Origin: Micromonospora noduli
GTDB taxonomy: Bacteria > Actinomycetota > Actinomycetes > Mycobacteriales > Micromonosporaceae
Assembly (NCBI RefSeq): GCF_003264365.1
Contig: NZ_PYAK01000002.1
Coordinates: 62,001 to 126,000, forward strand
Length of the DNA: 64,000 bases
Direction: 5' to 3'
In this document: piece after piece, positions 53,561 through 62,706 of the stretch
Layout: every line of letters begins with the position of its first letter
How positions within the stretch are numbered: position 1 is the stretch's first letter
Notes under the pieces: model-generated
Told to the model about the DNA's origin: nothing
Seen by the model: the letters and a program-made list of their open reading frames with translations, nothing else
The model's database searches: none
Translations under genes and position numbers: made by a program

Positions 53561-54384
53561 GCACTCTGACCGACACAGCGCCCACGAGAAGCCGCGTGCT
53601 CTCGAACTCCGCGCCGAACCCTCGGCCGTTCCGGCTGGTCCGGCATTCGTTGGCGCTCGCCAAGCGCAGCCTCATCAAGACCTGGCGTACGCCCGAGGCG
53701 CTCATCGACGTCACCCTGCAACCGGTGCTGTTCCTCATCATCTTCGTGTACGTCTTTGGCGGCGCGGTCGCCGGATCGACCCACGACTACCTGCAGTTCC
53801 TGCTGCCCGGAATCCTGGCGCAGACGATCGCGACCGGCGCCATCGCGATCGGCGTCAACCTCAACACCGACATCGCCAAGGGCATCTTCGACCGGTTCCG
53901 GTCGTTGCCGATCCCCCGCTCAGCCCCACTGGTCGGCGCGGTCCTCGGCGATGTCGTCCGGTACGTCATCGTCACCGTGTCGACGCTCGCGATCGGCTAC
54001 GTGATGGGTTTCCGGATTGACACCGACCCGTTCCGGGCGATCGCCGGGTGTCTGCTCGCGGTGCTGTTCGCGCTCTGCCTGAGCTGGCTGCCGGTGCTGG
54101 TGTCGATGAAGGTGCGGACCGCGGGTGCCGTGCAGGGTGTGATGTTCGCGTTGATCATGCCGCTGAGCTTCGCGTCCAATGTGTTCGTCGGCGCCGACAC
54201 CCTGCCGGGCTGGATGCAGGCGTTCGTGGACGTCAACCCGATGACCCATCTGGTGGCGTCGGTACGCGGGCTGTTCCTCGGCACCCCACTGGGCAACCAC
54301 GTGTGGTGGACGCTCGCCTGGTGCGCCGGCTTCGTTGCGGTGTTCATGCCGCTGGCGCTGCGGGCGTACCGCAAGAAGATCTGA
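53557..54384 (+). CDS. DrrB-like ABC-2 permease
   Basis: A 275-residue membrane protein with six helices. The N-terminal cytoplasmic helix (HSLALAKRSLIKTWRTPEAL), the segment LQPVLFLIIFVYVFGGAV and the conserved FASNVFVGADTLPGWMQAFV with NPMTHLVASVRGLFLG are DrrB/ABC-2 features. ATGA overlap with the ATPase gene. Its stop is one base from the convergent SARP gene's stop. Confidence 0.93.
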   Translation: MSTLTDTAPTRSRVLSNSAPNPRPFRLVRHSLALAKRSLIKTWRTPEALIDVTLQPVLFLIIFVYVFGGAVAGSTHDYLQFLLPGILAQTIATGAIAIGVNLNTDIAKGIFDRFRSLPIPRSAPLVGAVLGDVVRYVIVTVSTLAIGYVMGFRIDTDPFRAIAGCLLAVLFALCLSWLPVLVSMKVRTAGAVQGVMFALIMPLSFASNVFVGADTLPGWMQAFVDVNPMTHLVASVRGLFLGTPLGNHVWWTLAWCAGFVAVFMPLALRAYRKKI

Positions 54385-54385
54385 G

Positions 54386-57300
54386 TCAGGCGAGCAGGTC
54401 GTCCATCAGCTCGCGGATCCGGCTGACGGCCGCGGCGGGTGGCCGCTCGCGCCACGCGGCCAGCAACGGCTCACGCTGCTCCTCGTTCCCGAGGATGGCG
54501 TTGAGCCGTTCGCCGTTTTCAAAGGGGAAGAACATCTCGATCTGGGTGCCGATCCGCTTCGCGAGTACGGCCAGTTCGCGGGCGCTGTCGACGTCACCCC
54601 GGTACGCCGCGAACTCCGCGCCGCCCGAAGCCCACGCCCCGATCACCGGCAGGTCCCGTGAGGTCAACGCATCGTCACGGGCGAGCGACAGCATCGCGGC
54701 CGCCTGGATGGTGGCGTCGGTGCCCGACACCCGCCCAACCTGGGCCACGCGCAGGTAGATGATCGCCGCCGTGGCCCGGAGCATCACGCGCGGCTGTGGC
54801 TGCGGCCCGACCCAGCCGGCGAGGACGCGCGTCACCTCGTCGGCGTGGGCGAGCGCCTCGTCGTACCGCTCACGCTGCCAGGCGAGGTGCGCCAGGCCGA
54901 GCAGCGCCTGCGCGGAGTCGATCTGCTCGGCCTGGCCCAGCGCGGCCGTCTCACCCAGTCGCCGCTCGGCCTCGGCGTCGCCGGTCAGGGCGAGCTGCAC
55001 GTCCAGCCGTACCCGGATCGACCGCGCGTCCTGCGTGGCGCCGACCAGCTCCATGTGCCGGACGCTGCGGGTCAGCCACTCGGCCGACCGGGCATCCCCG
55101 CCCGGGACCAGGAACTGCCCGACCGCACCCGCCGCCATCGCCATGCCCCAGTGGTCTCCGGCGGCCTCGAAGCGGTGGTAAGCCTGCTCGGCGTCGCTGA
55201 TCGACGCTTCCGGCAGGCCGCCGTTCTCCCGCACCGCCGCGCGCGCGAACAGCCCCAGCGCCTGCACGTACGGGTCCGGGTGCGCGACCATCTCGGTCGC
55301 GCTCTTCAGGCTCTGCTCCACGTCGGACGCGTCGAAGCCGGGCAGCGCCGCCGCAATAGCGGTCATCCGGGACGACACCTCGCCGGGACGTTCGGTCTGG
55401 AGCGTCCGCAGCGCCCGCCGGGCGAGCACGGCGGGCCGCAGATCGGCGCTGACGCCGGCGTTCACGCTGATCACCACGCACGTCCAGGCCAGCCGGTCGG
55501 CGTTGGGCAGTGGCCGGCCGCTGGCCGCGCCGCGCAGGATCGCCGACCGCAGCCGCCGCTGCGGGTCGTCGATGTGCAGCAGCCCGCGCGCCCAGGCGAG
55601 GACCTCCAGGTGCAGGCCCCGCACCGACCAGAGGTGGAACAGCGCGGCGGCGACGTCGACGGCGGCGGGCTCGTCGTCCGTTCCCATCGCCCACCGCAGG
55701 CCGGCGACCAGGTTGTCCTGCTCGGCGGCGCAACGGTGCAGCGCCTCGACCTGGCCGGGGCCGATGAAGCGGCCGGTCAGCGCGACGGACTGCTCCCGCG
55801 CCCAGCTGACCAGGCCGGCCATGGCCTGATCCCGGGCACCGGCCGCGTCCAGCCGGGCCTCGCCGTACTCGCGGACCGTTTCGAGCATGCGGTAGCGCGG
55901 CGGACCGTCCCCCTCGACCAGGGTCAGCAGGGACTGTTCGACGAGGGTCGCCAGGCCGCGACGGACGTCCGGGGCCTGCGCGACGGCGGCGGCGAGGTCC
56001 GCGGTGAACGGCGCGGGAATGACCGCGACCCGCTGGAGCAGGTCGCGGTCGGCCCCGGCGAGCAGTTCCCTGCTCCAGTCGACAAGCGCCCACAGGCTCG
56101 CGTGCCGCTCGGGCAGGCCGCGTAGGGCGTCGTCGAGCAGGGCGAACCGGTCGGTCAGCCCGGCGAGCACGTCGTCGATCGGCATGTTCCGCAGTCGCGC
56201 GGCGGCCAGTTCGAGGGCCAACGGCAGGTTGTCGAGCCGGTGGCACAGGGCGAGCGCCCGCTCGGTGTCCCACGTCGGTACGGCGCCACCGGCCCGTGCC
56301 CGGGACTCGACCAGCGCGAGCGCGTCGGCGTCCGGCAACGCGGTCAGCCGGTGCACCAGCTCGCCGACCAGGCCCAGTGGGGCGCGGCTCGTCGCGAGCA
56401 CCGCGACCTCCGGCGAGGCCGCCGCGACCAGGTCCGCGACGACGACGGCCACCGCGTCGAGCACGTGCTCGCAGTTGTCCAGCACCACCAGCCCGTCCAG
56501 GTCCGGCGCCACGGCGCGCAGCCGCTCCTCGGGGCTGAGGACCCGCCGCTCCAGACCCAGGTTGCCGCCGGTGGCCGTGGTGTCCGCGCCGCCGAGCGCG
56601 GCGAGCACAGTGGGCAGAACCTCGTCGGGCGAGCGCAGGCCGGCGAGTTCGATCACGCGTACCGCCCGCCCACCCGCCGCCGTACGCCTGGCCACCTCGG
56701 CGGCGAGCCGGGTCTTGCCCGCCCCGCCGGTCGCCACGATCGTCACGACGGGTGTCTCGGCGAGCGCGTCGGTGACGGCAGTGACGTCCCGCTCCCGCCC
56801 GACGAGGGCGGCCATGGGGCGGCGCCACGCGGCGGGCAGCGTGATCCGCGCCTGCTGCCGGGGCGGCGTCGGCGGCGCCGCGGCGGGCGGCGCGGTGAGT
56901 TCACCACGCAGCAACGCCAGGTGGACGCTCGTGATCACGGGCGACGGGTCGGTGCCGTAGCGGTCGGCCAGGTCGGCGCGCAGCCGCTCGACCACCTCCA
57001 GCGCCTCCGCCTCCCGTCCCTGCGCGGCAAGCACCCGGACGAGCAGGGCGGCGGACGGCTCGTCCGGCGGTGTCCTCGCGACGAGTCGGCCCAGGTCGAC
57101 CTCGTCGAACGGGCCCACGCCGGCGAGTGCCGCCTGCGCGCGCAGCGCGGCGACCTCCGCGAACAGGCGGGTGTCCTCGGCGCTGACCAACTCCGGCACC
57201 TCGGGGAACAGCGCCCGCGCCTGATCGGCCAGACCGCGGGCGGCACTGACGTCACCGCACCGGAGCACGGTGCCCGCCTGATCGACGAGCGCGCGCGCCT

Positions 57301-57574
57301 CGACCGCGTCGACGGTGATCTCCTCGGCGGGCAGCCGGTATCCGCCCGGCACCGCGACCACGGGCAGCCCGAGTCGGCGTACCCGGGACACGAGCGCCTG
57401 GACGGCGCCGGTCGCGTCGTCGGGTGGGGCCCCGTCCCAGACGGCGTCCACGAGCAGGTTCACGGAGACCGCGCGCCCCCGCGCGTCGACGAGCGCGCGG
57501 AGCACCGCCGCGAGCCGTTCACCCCGAACGGGCTGGCCGTCGACGGCGAGTGGGCCGAGGGTCGCGATCTGCAC
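54386..57574 (-). CDS. AfsR/SARP-family regulator with NB-ARC ATPase and helical repeat domain
   Basis: 1062 residues. N-terminal winged-helix DNA-binding domain (about 1-90, IATLGPLAVDG, AVQALVSRVRRLGLP), bacterial transcriptional activator domain (about 95-240), NB-ARC ATPase (about 260-560; Walker A ATGGAGKTRLA, LVVLDNCEHVLDA) and a C-terminal TPR-like helical region. The start is the GTG at 57574 with GGGGGA upstream; a second GTG lies six codons earlier. SARPs of this size are pathway or global activators of secondary metabolism. Its position tail-to-tail with the drrAB-like exporter and the heptamers ahead of that exporter make the exporter its likely target. Confidence 0.93.
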   Translation of the reverse strand: MQIATLGPLAVDGQPVRGERLAAVLRALVDARGRAVSVNLLVDAVWDGAPPDDATGAVQALVSRVRRLGLPVVAVPGGYRLPAEEITVDAVEARALVDQAGTVLRCGDVSAARGLADQARALFPEVPELVSAEDTRLFAEVAALRAQAALAGVGPFDEVDLGRLVARTPPDEPSAALLVRVLAAQGREAEALEVVERLRADLADRYGTDPSPVITSVHLALLRGELTAPPAAAPPTPPRQQARITLPAAWRRPMAALVGRERDVTAVTDALAETPVVTIVATGGAGKTRLAAEVARRTAAGGRAVRVIELAGLRSPDEVLPTVLAALGGADTTATGGNLGLERRVLSPEERLRAVAPDLDGLVVLDNCEHVLDAVAVVVADLVAAASPEVAVLATSRAPLGLVGELVHRLTALPDADALALVESRARAGGAVPTWDTERALALCHRLDNLPLALELAAARLRNMPIDDVLAGLTDRFALLDDALRGLPERHASLWALVDWSRELLAGADRDLLQRVAVIPAPFTADLAAAVAQAPDVRRGLATLVEQSLLTLVEGDGPPRYRMLETVREYGEARLDAAGARDQAMAGLVSWAREQSVALTGRFIGPGQVEALHRCAAEQDNLVAGLRWAMGTDDEPAAVDVAAALFHLWSVRGLHLEVLAWARGLLHIDDPQRRLRSAILRGAASGRPLPNADRLAWTCVVISVNAGVSADLRPAVLARRALRTLQTERPGEVSSRMTAIAAALPGFDASDVEQSLKSATEMVAHPDPYVQALGLFARAAVRENGGLPEASISDAEQAYHRFEAAGDHWGMAMAAGAVGQFLVPGGDARSAEWLTRSVRHMELVGATQDARSIRVRLDVQLALTGDAEAERRLGETAALGQAEQIDSAQALLGLAHLAWQRERYDEALAHADEVTRVLAGWVGPQPQPRVMLRATAAIIYLRVAQVGRVSGTDATIQAAAMLSLARDDALTSRDLPVIGAWASGGAEFAAYRGDVDSARELAVLAKRIGTQIEMFFPFENGERLNAILGNEEQREPLLAAWRERPPAAAVSRIRELMDDLLA

Positions 57575-57650
57575 GGACCCAGCATCCCCCACGCGCGCAC
57601 GGACCCGACGACCACCGGTCCGCCAGGCCGGTCACGGCCCCACGACCGGC

Positions 57651-57688
57651 TTGACACGGCGGCGTTTGGTTAGGTTAGCCTAACCTCA
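57651..57688 (+). promoter_or_regulatory. Iron box (IdeR/DmdR) over promoter of siderophore operon
   Basis: TTAGGTTAGCCTAACCTCA (57670-57688) matches the DtxR/IdeR consensus TTAGGTTAGGCTAACCTAA closely. It covers the -10 (TAGCCT, 57676-57681) downstream of TTGACA (57651-57656, 19-bp spacing) and ends at the ATG. The predicted start point is the ATG itself, and no Shine-Dalgarno is present, so a leaderless, Fe2+-repressed transcript is likely. Confidence 0.9.
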
Positions 57689-58521
57689 TGCAGAACGAGT
57701 TGGCGTCGGTCAACGGGGAACGCAGCCTGTCCGGCGTCGACCTCCGTCTGGGCTATCACGGTGTGCCGGTGGTGCACGGTGCCGTGATCAACCTGCGCGC
57801 GGGTGCCGTGACCGCACTGGTGGGGCCCAACGGCAGCGGCAAGTCCACCCTGCTGCGGGCCCTGGCCCGGCTGCACCCGATCGAGGCCGGAATCGTGCAC
57901 CTCGCCGACGGCGTCACGGCCGCCAGCCTCGCGGCCCGGGAGTTCGCCCGGCGGGTCACCCTGCTCGCCCAGAGCCGGCCGGTGCCCAGCGGAGTCACCG
58001 TCCGCGACGTCGTCGGCTACGGCCGCCACCCCTACCGGGGACGCTGGCGCACCGAGGACCCGGACGGTCCCGGCGCCATCGCACGCGCCATGGACGTCAC
58101 CGGCGTCGCCGCGATGGCCGACCGTCCCGTCGACGAACTCTCCGGAGGCGAGTTGCAGCGGGTCTGGTTGGCCACCTGCCTCGCCCAGGACACCCCGGTT
58201 CTGCTCCTCGACGAACCCACCACGTTCCTCGACCTGCGCTACCAGGTGGAGATCCTCGACCTGGTCCGTGACCTCGCGGACGATCACGGCGTCGCCGTCG
58301 GCGTCGTGTTGCACGACCTCAACCAGGCAGCCGCCGTGGCCGACGAGGTGGTCCTGTTGCAGCAGGGCCGGGTCCGCGCCACCGGCACCCCGGCAACGGT
58401 GTTCACCGAGAACGCCCTCACCGAGACCTACGGGATCCGCATCGAGGTGACCACCGATCCGGTCAGCGGACTGGTCACCACCCGCCCGGTCGGGCGGCAC
58501 CAGATCCGCGCCCTGGTCTGA
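57688..58521 (+). CDS. Ferric-siderophore ABC transporter ATP-binding protein
   Basis: 277 residues of the FepC/FhuC type. Walker A GPNGSGKS, Q-loop LLAQSRPVPSGVTVRDVVGY, RHPYRGRW, signature LSGGELQRVWLATCL, Walker B LLLDEPTTFLD and VLHDLNQA. First gene of the operon SBP-permease-reductase, directly under the iron box. Confidence 0.95.
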   Translation: MQNELASVNGERSLSGVDLRLGYHGVPVVHGAVINLRAGAVTALVGPNGSGKSTLLRALARLHPIEAGIVHLADGVTAASLAAREFARRVTLLAQSRPVPSGVTVRDVVGYGRHPYRGRWRTEDPDGPGAIARAMDVTGVAAMADRPVDELSGGELQRVWLATCLAQDTPVLLLDEPTTFLDLRYQVEILDLVRDLADDHGVAVGVVLHDLNQAAAVADEVVLLQQGRVRATGTPATVFTENALTETYGIRIEVTTDPVSGLVTTRPVGRHQIRALV

Positions 58522-58553
58522 ACCACCCCCATCCACAGCAGAGAAAGACCGTC

Positions 58554-59537
58554 ATGACCCGTACCCGTTTCACCGCCCTCATCGCCGTCGTGGCCGCGCT
58601 GACACTCGGCGCCTGCGGCACCACCGAGAACGCCGCGGCCCCCGACACCTCCGCCTCGGCGGCCGGCGGCCCGGTCACCGTCACCGACAGCCGGGGCAAG
58701 GAGATCACCCTCAAGGCGCCGGCGACGAAGGTCGTCGGGCTCGAGTGGGGCGAGGTCGAGCTGCTGGTCAGCCTGGGCGTCATGCCCGTCGGTGTCGCCG
58801 ACCCCAAGGGTTACGGCACCTGGGTCACCTCCGCGAAGCTCGACCCGGGCGTCAAGGACGTCGGGGTCCGCGGCGAGCCCAGCGTCGACGCGATCGTCGC
58901 CCTCCAGCCCGACCTCGTCGTGATGGAGGACGACCGGGGCGCCAACATGGTCAGTCAGCTGGAGAAGTTCGTGCCCGTGGTGGTCGCCAAGGGCAGTGAC
59001 GCCACCGACAACCTCGGCCGGATGCGCACCGACCTCAACATGATCGCGAAGGCGGTCGGCAAGACCACCGAGGCGGAGAAGCTGCTCACCGACTTCGACG
59101 CGGCCATCGCCGACGGCAAGAAGAGAATCGCCGACGCGGGTGCCGCCGGCCGTCCGTTCGCCATCGCCGACGGCTGGAAGGAGGGCAGCACCGTCAGCAT
59201 CCGGATGTTCGGCACTGGCGCGCTGGTCTCCCAGATCGGCATCCAACTCGGCCTCACCAACGCCTGGACCGGCAAGACCGATGAGGTGTGGGGCCTGGGC
59301 CAGACCGACGTCGAGGGCATGACGGTCCTCAAGGACCCGAACATGCACCTCTTCTACAACGCCTCCGACGGCGACGACGTGTTCGCCGACGGTCTCGCCG
59401 GCAACGCCATCTGGAAGTCGCTGCCCTTCGTGCAGAAGGGCAACCTGCACAAGATGCCCAACGGCATCTGGACCTTCGGCGGTCCTCTCTCCGGCAAGCA
59501 GTACATCGACGAACTCGTCAAGACGTACACGGTGTGA
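58554..59537 (+). CDS. Ferric-siderophore ABC transporter binding lipoprotein
   Basis: 327 residues, class III binding protein (FepB/FecB fold). Lipobox TLGAC, then ITLKAPATKVVGLEWGEVEL, GVADPKGYGTW, EPSVDAIVALQPDLVVMEDD. It captures an Fe(III)-siderophore outside the membrane. Starts 32 bp after the ATPase stop, behind AGAGAAAG. Confidence 0.93.
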   Translation: MTRTRFTALIAVVAALTLGACGTTENAAAPDTSASAAGGPVTVTDSRGKEITLKAPATKVVGLEWGEVELLVSLGVMPVGVADPKGYGTWVTSAKLDPGVKDVGVRGEPSVDAIVALQPDLVVMEDDRGANMVSQLEKFVPVVVAKGSDATDNLGRMRTDLNMIAKAVGKTTEAEKLLTDFDAAIADGKKRIADAGAAGRPFAIADGWKEGSTVSIRMFGTGALVSQIGIQLGLTNAWTGKTDEVWGLGQTDVEGMTVLKDPNMHLFYNASDGDDVFADGLAGNAIWKSLPFVQKGNLHKMPNGIWTFGGPLSGKQYIDELVKTYTV

Positions 59538-61642
59538 GCGTGCTGAACGCGCCCCCACGCCCGGCGCCGGCCACCCGGCCGGCTCCGGGCGGACACCAGG
59601 CCGTGCCCCGCGTCGCCGTCGTCTTCGTCGCCGCGACCCTGCTGCTGCTCGTGGTCGGCGCGGTGCACCTCACCCAGGGCACCTCGAACGTCGGCGCCCT
59701 CGACCTGCTGCGGCTCGCGATCGGCGCGGACGACGAGGCGGCCCGCGTCCTGATCGCGTCGCGGCTGCCCCGGCTGCTCGCCGGGCTCGCCATCGGCGTG
59801 GCGCTCGGGTTCGCCGGGGCGGCGTTGCAGTCGATCGCCCGCAACCCGCTCGCCTCCCCCGACACCCTCGCGGTCAACGCGGGCGCCCACCTGGCGATCG
59901 TCGCCGTCGCCGCGTTCGGCGTCTCACTGCCCGCGCTGCCCGCCGGCGGCCTCGCCTTCTGCGGCGGGCTGGCCGCCGCCGGCCTGGTGATGGCGATGTC
60001 CTCCGGTGGGCAGGCCGGCACCACCCGGCTGATCCTCGCCGGCTCGGCGACCGCGCTGGCTCTCGGGTCGGTGACCACACTGCTGCTGCTCCTTTTCGAG
60101 CAGGCCACCATCGGGCTGTTCGCCTGGGGGAACGGCTCGCTGGTGCAGAGCGACCTGACCGCGCTGACCCAACTCGCCCCGGTGATCGTCGGCGCCACCA
60201 TCGTGCTCGTGCTGCTCGGGCACCGCCTCGACATCCTCGCCCTCGGCGACGACACCGCCACAGTGCTCGGCCTCGACGTGCGGCGCACCCGGCTCACCGT
60301 CATGGTGCTGGCCGTGCTGCTCTCCGCCGCGGCCGTCACCCTCACCGGTCCGGTCGGCTTCGTCGGCCTGTGCGCCCCGGTGATCGTCCGGCTGCTCGCC
60401 CCCGTGGTGCCGGGCGTACACCGGCACCGCATCCTGCTGCCGTTGTCCGGCATCGCCGGGGTCATCATCGTGCTCGGCTCCGACGTGCTGCTGCGGGCCG
60501 TGATGGGCGGGCAGGCCGGGGTCGACATCCCCACCGGCGTGGTCACCACCCTGTTCGGCGCGGCGATCCTCATCTGGCTGGCCCGCCGGCACCGCGACGC
60601 CGGCCCCACCCGTCGTCCGCCCGGAGGGCACGCGGCTGTCCGCTCCGCCGCCTTCCACCGCGGCGTCGTCGCCGTCACCGCAGTCCTGACCGTCTGCGCC
60701 GTGGCGGTCGGCATGCTCGCCGGTGACACCTGGGTGCTGCTCGGCGACGTCGTCAACTGGGTCAACGGCACCACCGGGCCCGCGTACACCTTTGTGCTGG
60801 ACCAGCGGTGGCCGCGCGTCGCCGCGGCGGTCCTGGCCGGCGCGGCGCTCGCGGTCGCCGGCACCACAGTGCAGGCGGTCTGCCGCAATCCGCTGGCCGA
60901 ACCGGGCATCCTCGGCATCACCGCCGGCGCCGGGCTCGGCGCCGTCTCCCTGCTCACCTTCGTGCCGCTGGCCGGGGTGTGGGCCGTCTCCGGCGTCGCC
61001 GGGCTCGGCGCGATGCTGGCGTTCGCCCTGGTCTACGGCCTGGCCTGGCGCGGCGGACTGAGCTCCGACCGACTTGTGCTGATCGGCTTCGGCGCCTGGC
61101 AGGGCGGCATGGCGGTCATCACCTACCTGGTCGTGGCCTTCGACCCCTGGAACACCGGGAAGGCGTTGACCTGGCTGTCCGGCTCCACCTACGGCCGGAT
61201 GCCCACCCAGGTGCTGCCGGTGCTGATCGCCCTGCTGGTGCTCACTCCGGCCGTGGTCGCCGCCCGTCGGGAACTCGACCTGATGGCGCTGGACGACGAC
61301 ACCCCCCGGGTGCTGGGCGTCCGACTGGAACGCACCCGGTTGATCGCGCTCGGCGCGGCGGCGCTGCTCACCTCCACCGCCGTCTCGGCCGTCGGGGTCA
61401 TCGGTTTCGTCGGTCTGGTCGCCCCGCACGCCGCGCGGGCGCTCGTCGGCGGCCGGCACTCCCGGGTGCTCCCGGTGGCCGCCCTGCTCGGCGCGGCGCT
61501 GGTCAGCATCGCCGACACCCTCGGTCGGACGGTCATCGCTCCGGCCCAGATCCCCGCCGGCCTGGTCACCGCCATGATCGGCACCCCGTACTTCGTCTGG
61601 CTGCTGTGGCGCTCCCGCGCCGTGGCGAGCACCACCCGGTAG
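59534..61642 (+). CDS. Fused FecCD-type siderophore permease (two permease units)
   Basis: 702 residues, about twice a normal FecCD permease, with about 20 helices. Each half holds the family motifs: SRLPRLLAGLAIGVALGFAG and GPVGFVGLCAPVIVRLL in the first, QRWPRVAAAVLAGAALAVAG and GVIGFVGLVAPHAARALVGG in the second. E. coli FhuB has the same fused plan, so no partner permease is needed. Starts at a GTG overlapping the binding-protein stop (GTGA); another GTG two codons on is possible. Confidence 0.93.
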   Translation: MSVLNAPPRPAPATRPAPGGHQAVPRVAVVFVAATLLLLVVGAVHLTQGTSNVGALDLLRLAIGADDEAARVLIASRLPRLLAGLAIGVALGFAGAALQSIARNPLASPDTLAVNAGAHLAIVAVAAFGVSLPALPAGGLAFCGGLAAAGLVMAMSSGGQAGTTRLILAGSATALALGSVTTLLLLLFEQATIGLFAWGNGSLVQSDLTALTQLAPVIVGATIVLVLLGHRLDILALGDDTATVLGLDVRRTRLTVMVLAVLLSAAAVTLTGPVGFVGLCAPVIVRLLAPVVPGVHRHRILLPLSGIAGVIIVLGSDVLLRAVMGGQAGVDIPTGVVTTLFGAAILIWLARRHRDAGPTRRPPGGHAAVRSAAFHRGVVAVTAVLTVCAVAVGMLAGDTWVLLGDVVNWVNGTTGPAYTFVLDQRWPRVAAAVLAGAALAVAGTTVQAVCRNPLAEPGILGITAGAGLGAVSLLTFVPLAGVWAVSGVAGLGAMLAFALVYGLAWRGGLSSDRLVLIGFGAWQGGMAVITYLVVAFDPWNTGKALTWLSGSTYGRMPTQVLPVLIALLVLTPAVVAARRELDLMALDDDTPRVLGVRLERTRLIALGAAALLTSTAVSAVGVIGFVGLVAPHAARALVGGRHSRVLPVAALLGAALVSIADTLGRTVIAPAQIPAGLVTAMIGTPYFVWLLWRSRAVASTTR

Positions 61643-61669
61643 ACGCGAGCCCGAGTCGAGAGAGGCACC

Positions 61670-62575
61670 ATGACCGAGACCCTGCCCATCGCCCCGTGGC
61701 GCGTGTTCGCCGTCACCGTCCGGGCGGTACGTCGCCTGAGCCCGTCCTTCACCCGGGTGACCTTCACCGGGGCGGACCTGGACCGCTTCGCCGACAACGG
61801 TTACGACCAGCGGATCAAGCTGGCGCTGCCGCTGCCCGGTCAGGACCGGGCGACCCTGCCGGACGGCGCGGACTGGTACGCGACGTGGCGGGCCCTGCCC
61901 GAGCACCTGCGCAACCCGATACGCACCTACACGGTGCGGGCGGTCCGGCCGCACCTGGCCGAGGTCGATGTCGACCTGGTGCTGCACGGCGACAGTGGCC
62001 CGGCGACGCGCTGGGCTCGGCGGGCCAGCGTCGGCGACGAGATCGCCCTGGTCGGGCCGGATGCCGGCTTCGACGGCAACCACGGCGGGGTCGAGTTTCG
62101 ACAGCCCACCGGCGGCACGGTGCTACTGGCCGGGGACGAGACCGCCGTGCCGGCGATCAGCAGCATCTGCGAGCAGCTCCCCCTCGACACCCGGGGCACT
62201 GTCGTGCTGGAGGTGCCCGACGCCGCCGACGTGCTGCCGCTGCTCGCGCCGCCTGGCGTCGAGGTCCGCTGGCTGGCCCGGGGTGCCGACGGGTACGGCA
62301 GCCGGCTGGTGCCCGCCGTCGTCGCGGCGGCCGGGGAACTGCTGGCCCCCGGCGCGTCGACAGCCGCCCAACCCGTGCCGGACGTCGACGTGGACACCGA
62401 GATCCTGTGGGAGGTGCCCGAGCGGGTGGCCTCGGCGCCGCTCTACGCGTGGCTGGCCGGGGAGGCCGGCGTCATCCGTAACCTGCGCCGGCACCTCGTC
62501 GCCGAGCGGGGTATGGACCGGCGGGCGGTGGCCTTCATGGGCTACTGGCGTCTCGGCCACGCCGACGCCGACTGA
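61670..62575 (+). CDS. Siderophore-interacting protein (NAD(P)H ferric-siderophore reductase)
   Basis: 301 residues of the ViuB/SIP family. FAD site NPIRTYTVRAV, GDETAVPAI in the NAD-binding part, and GEAGVIRNLRRHLVAERGMD with FMGYWRLGHA at the end. It reduces Fe(III) in imported siderophores to release iron in the cytoplasm. The ATG follows GAGAGG, 27 bp after the permease. Confidence 0.94.
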   Translation: MTETLPIAPWRVFAVTVRAVRRLSPSFTRVTFTGADLDRFADNGYDQRIKLALPLPGQDRATLPDGADWYATWRALPEHLRNPIRTYTVRAVRPHLAEVDVDLVLHGDSGPATRWARRASVGDEIALVGPDAGFDGNHGGVEFRQPTGGTVLLAGDETAVPAISSICEQLPLDTRGTVVLEVPDAADVLPLLAPPGVEVRWLARGADGYGSRLVPAVVAAAGELLAPGASTAAQPVPDVDVDTEILWEVPERVASAPLYAWLAGEAGVIRNLRRHLVAERGMDRRAVAFMGYWRLGHADAD

Positions 62576-62706
62576 CAGCGCCGCGAGGCGCACCACGCCG
62601 AGCGGCCGCGAGGTGCGTCGGAGGCCGTGAGGCGCGTACCGTTTCGGGTCGGACTTGGGGCGGGTCGGCTGGAGCCGGCACGGGATACGGGACGAGACAA
62701 CGACGC

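Noticed and set aside
59924..62083. A 719-codon minus-strand frame across the permease and reductase genes
   Set aside because: Antisense shadow of two clear genes; Gly/Arg/Asp-rich, no motif.
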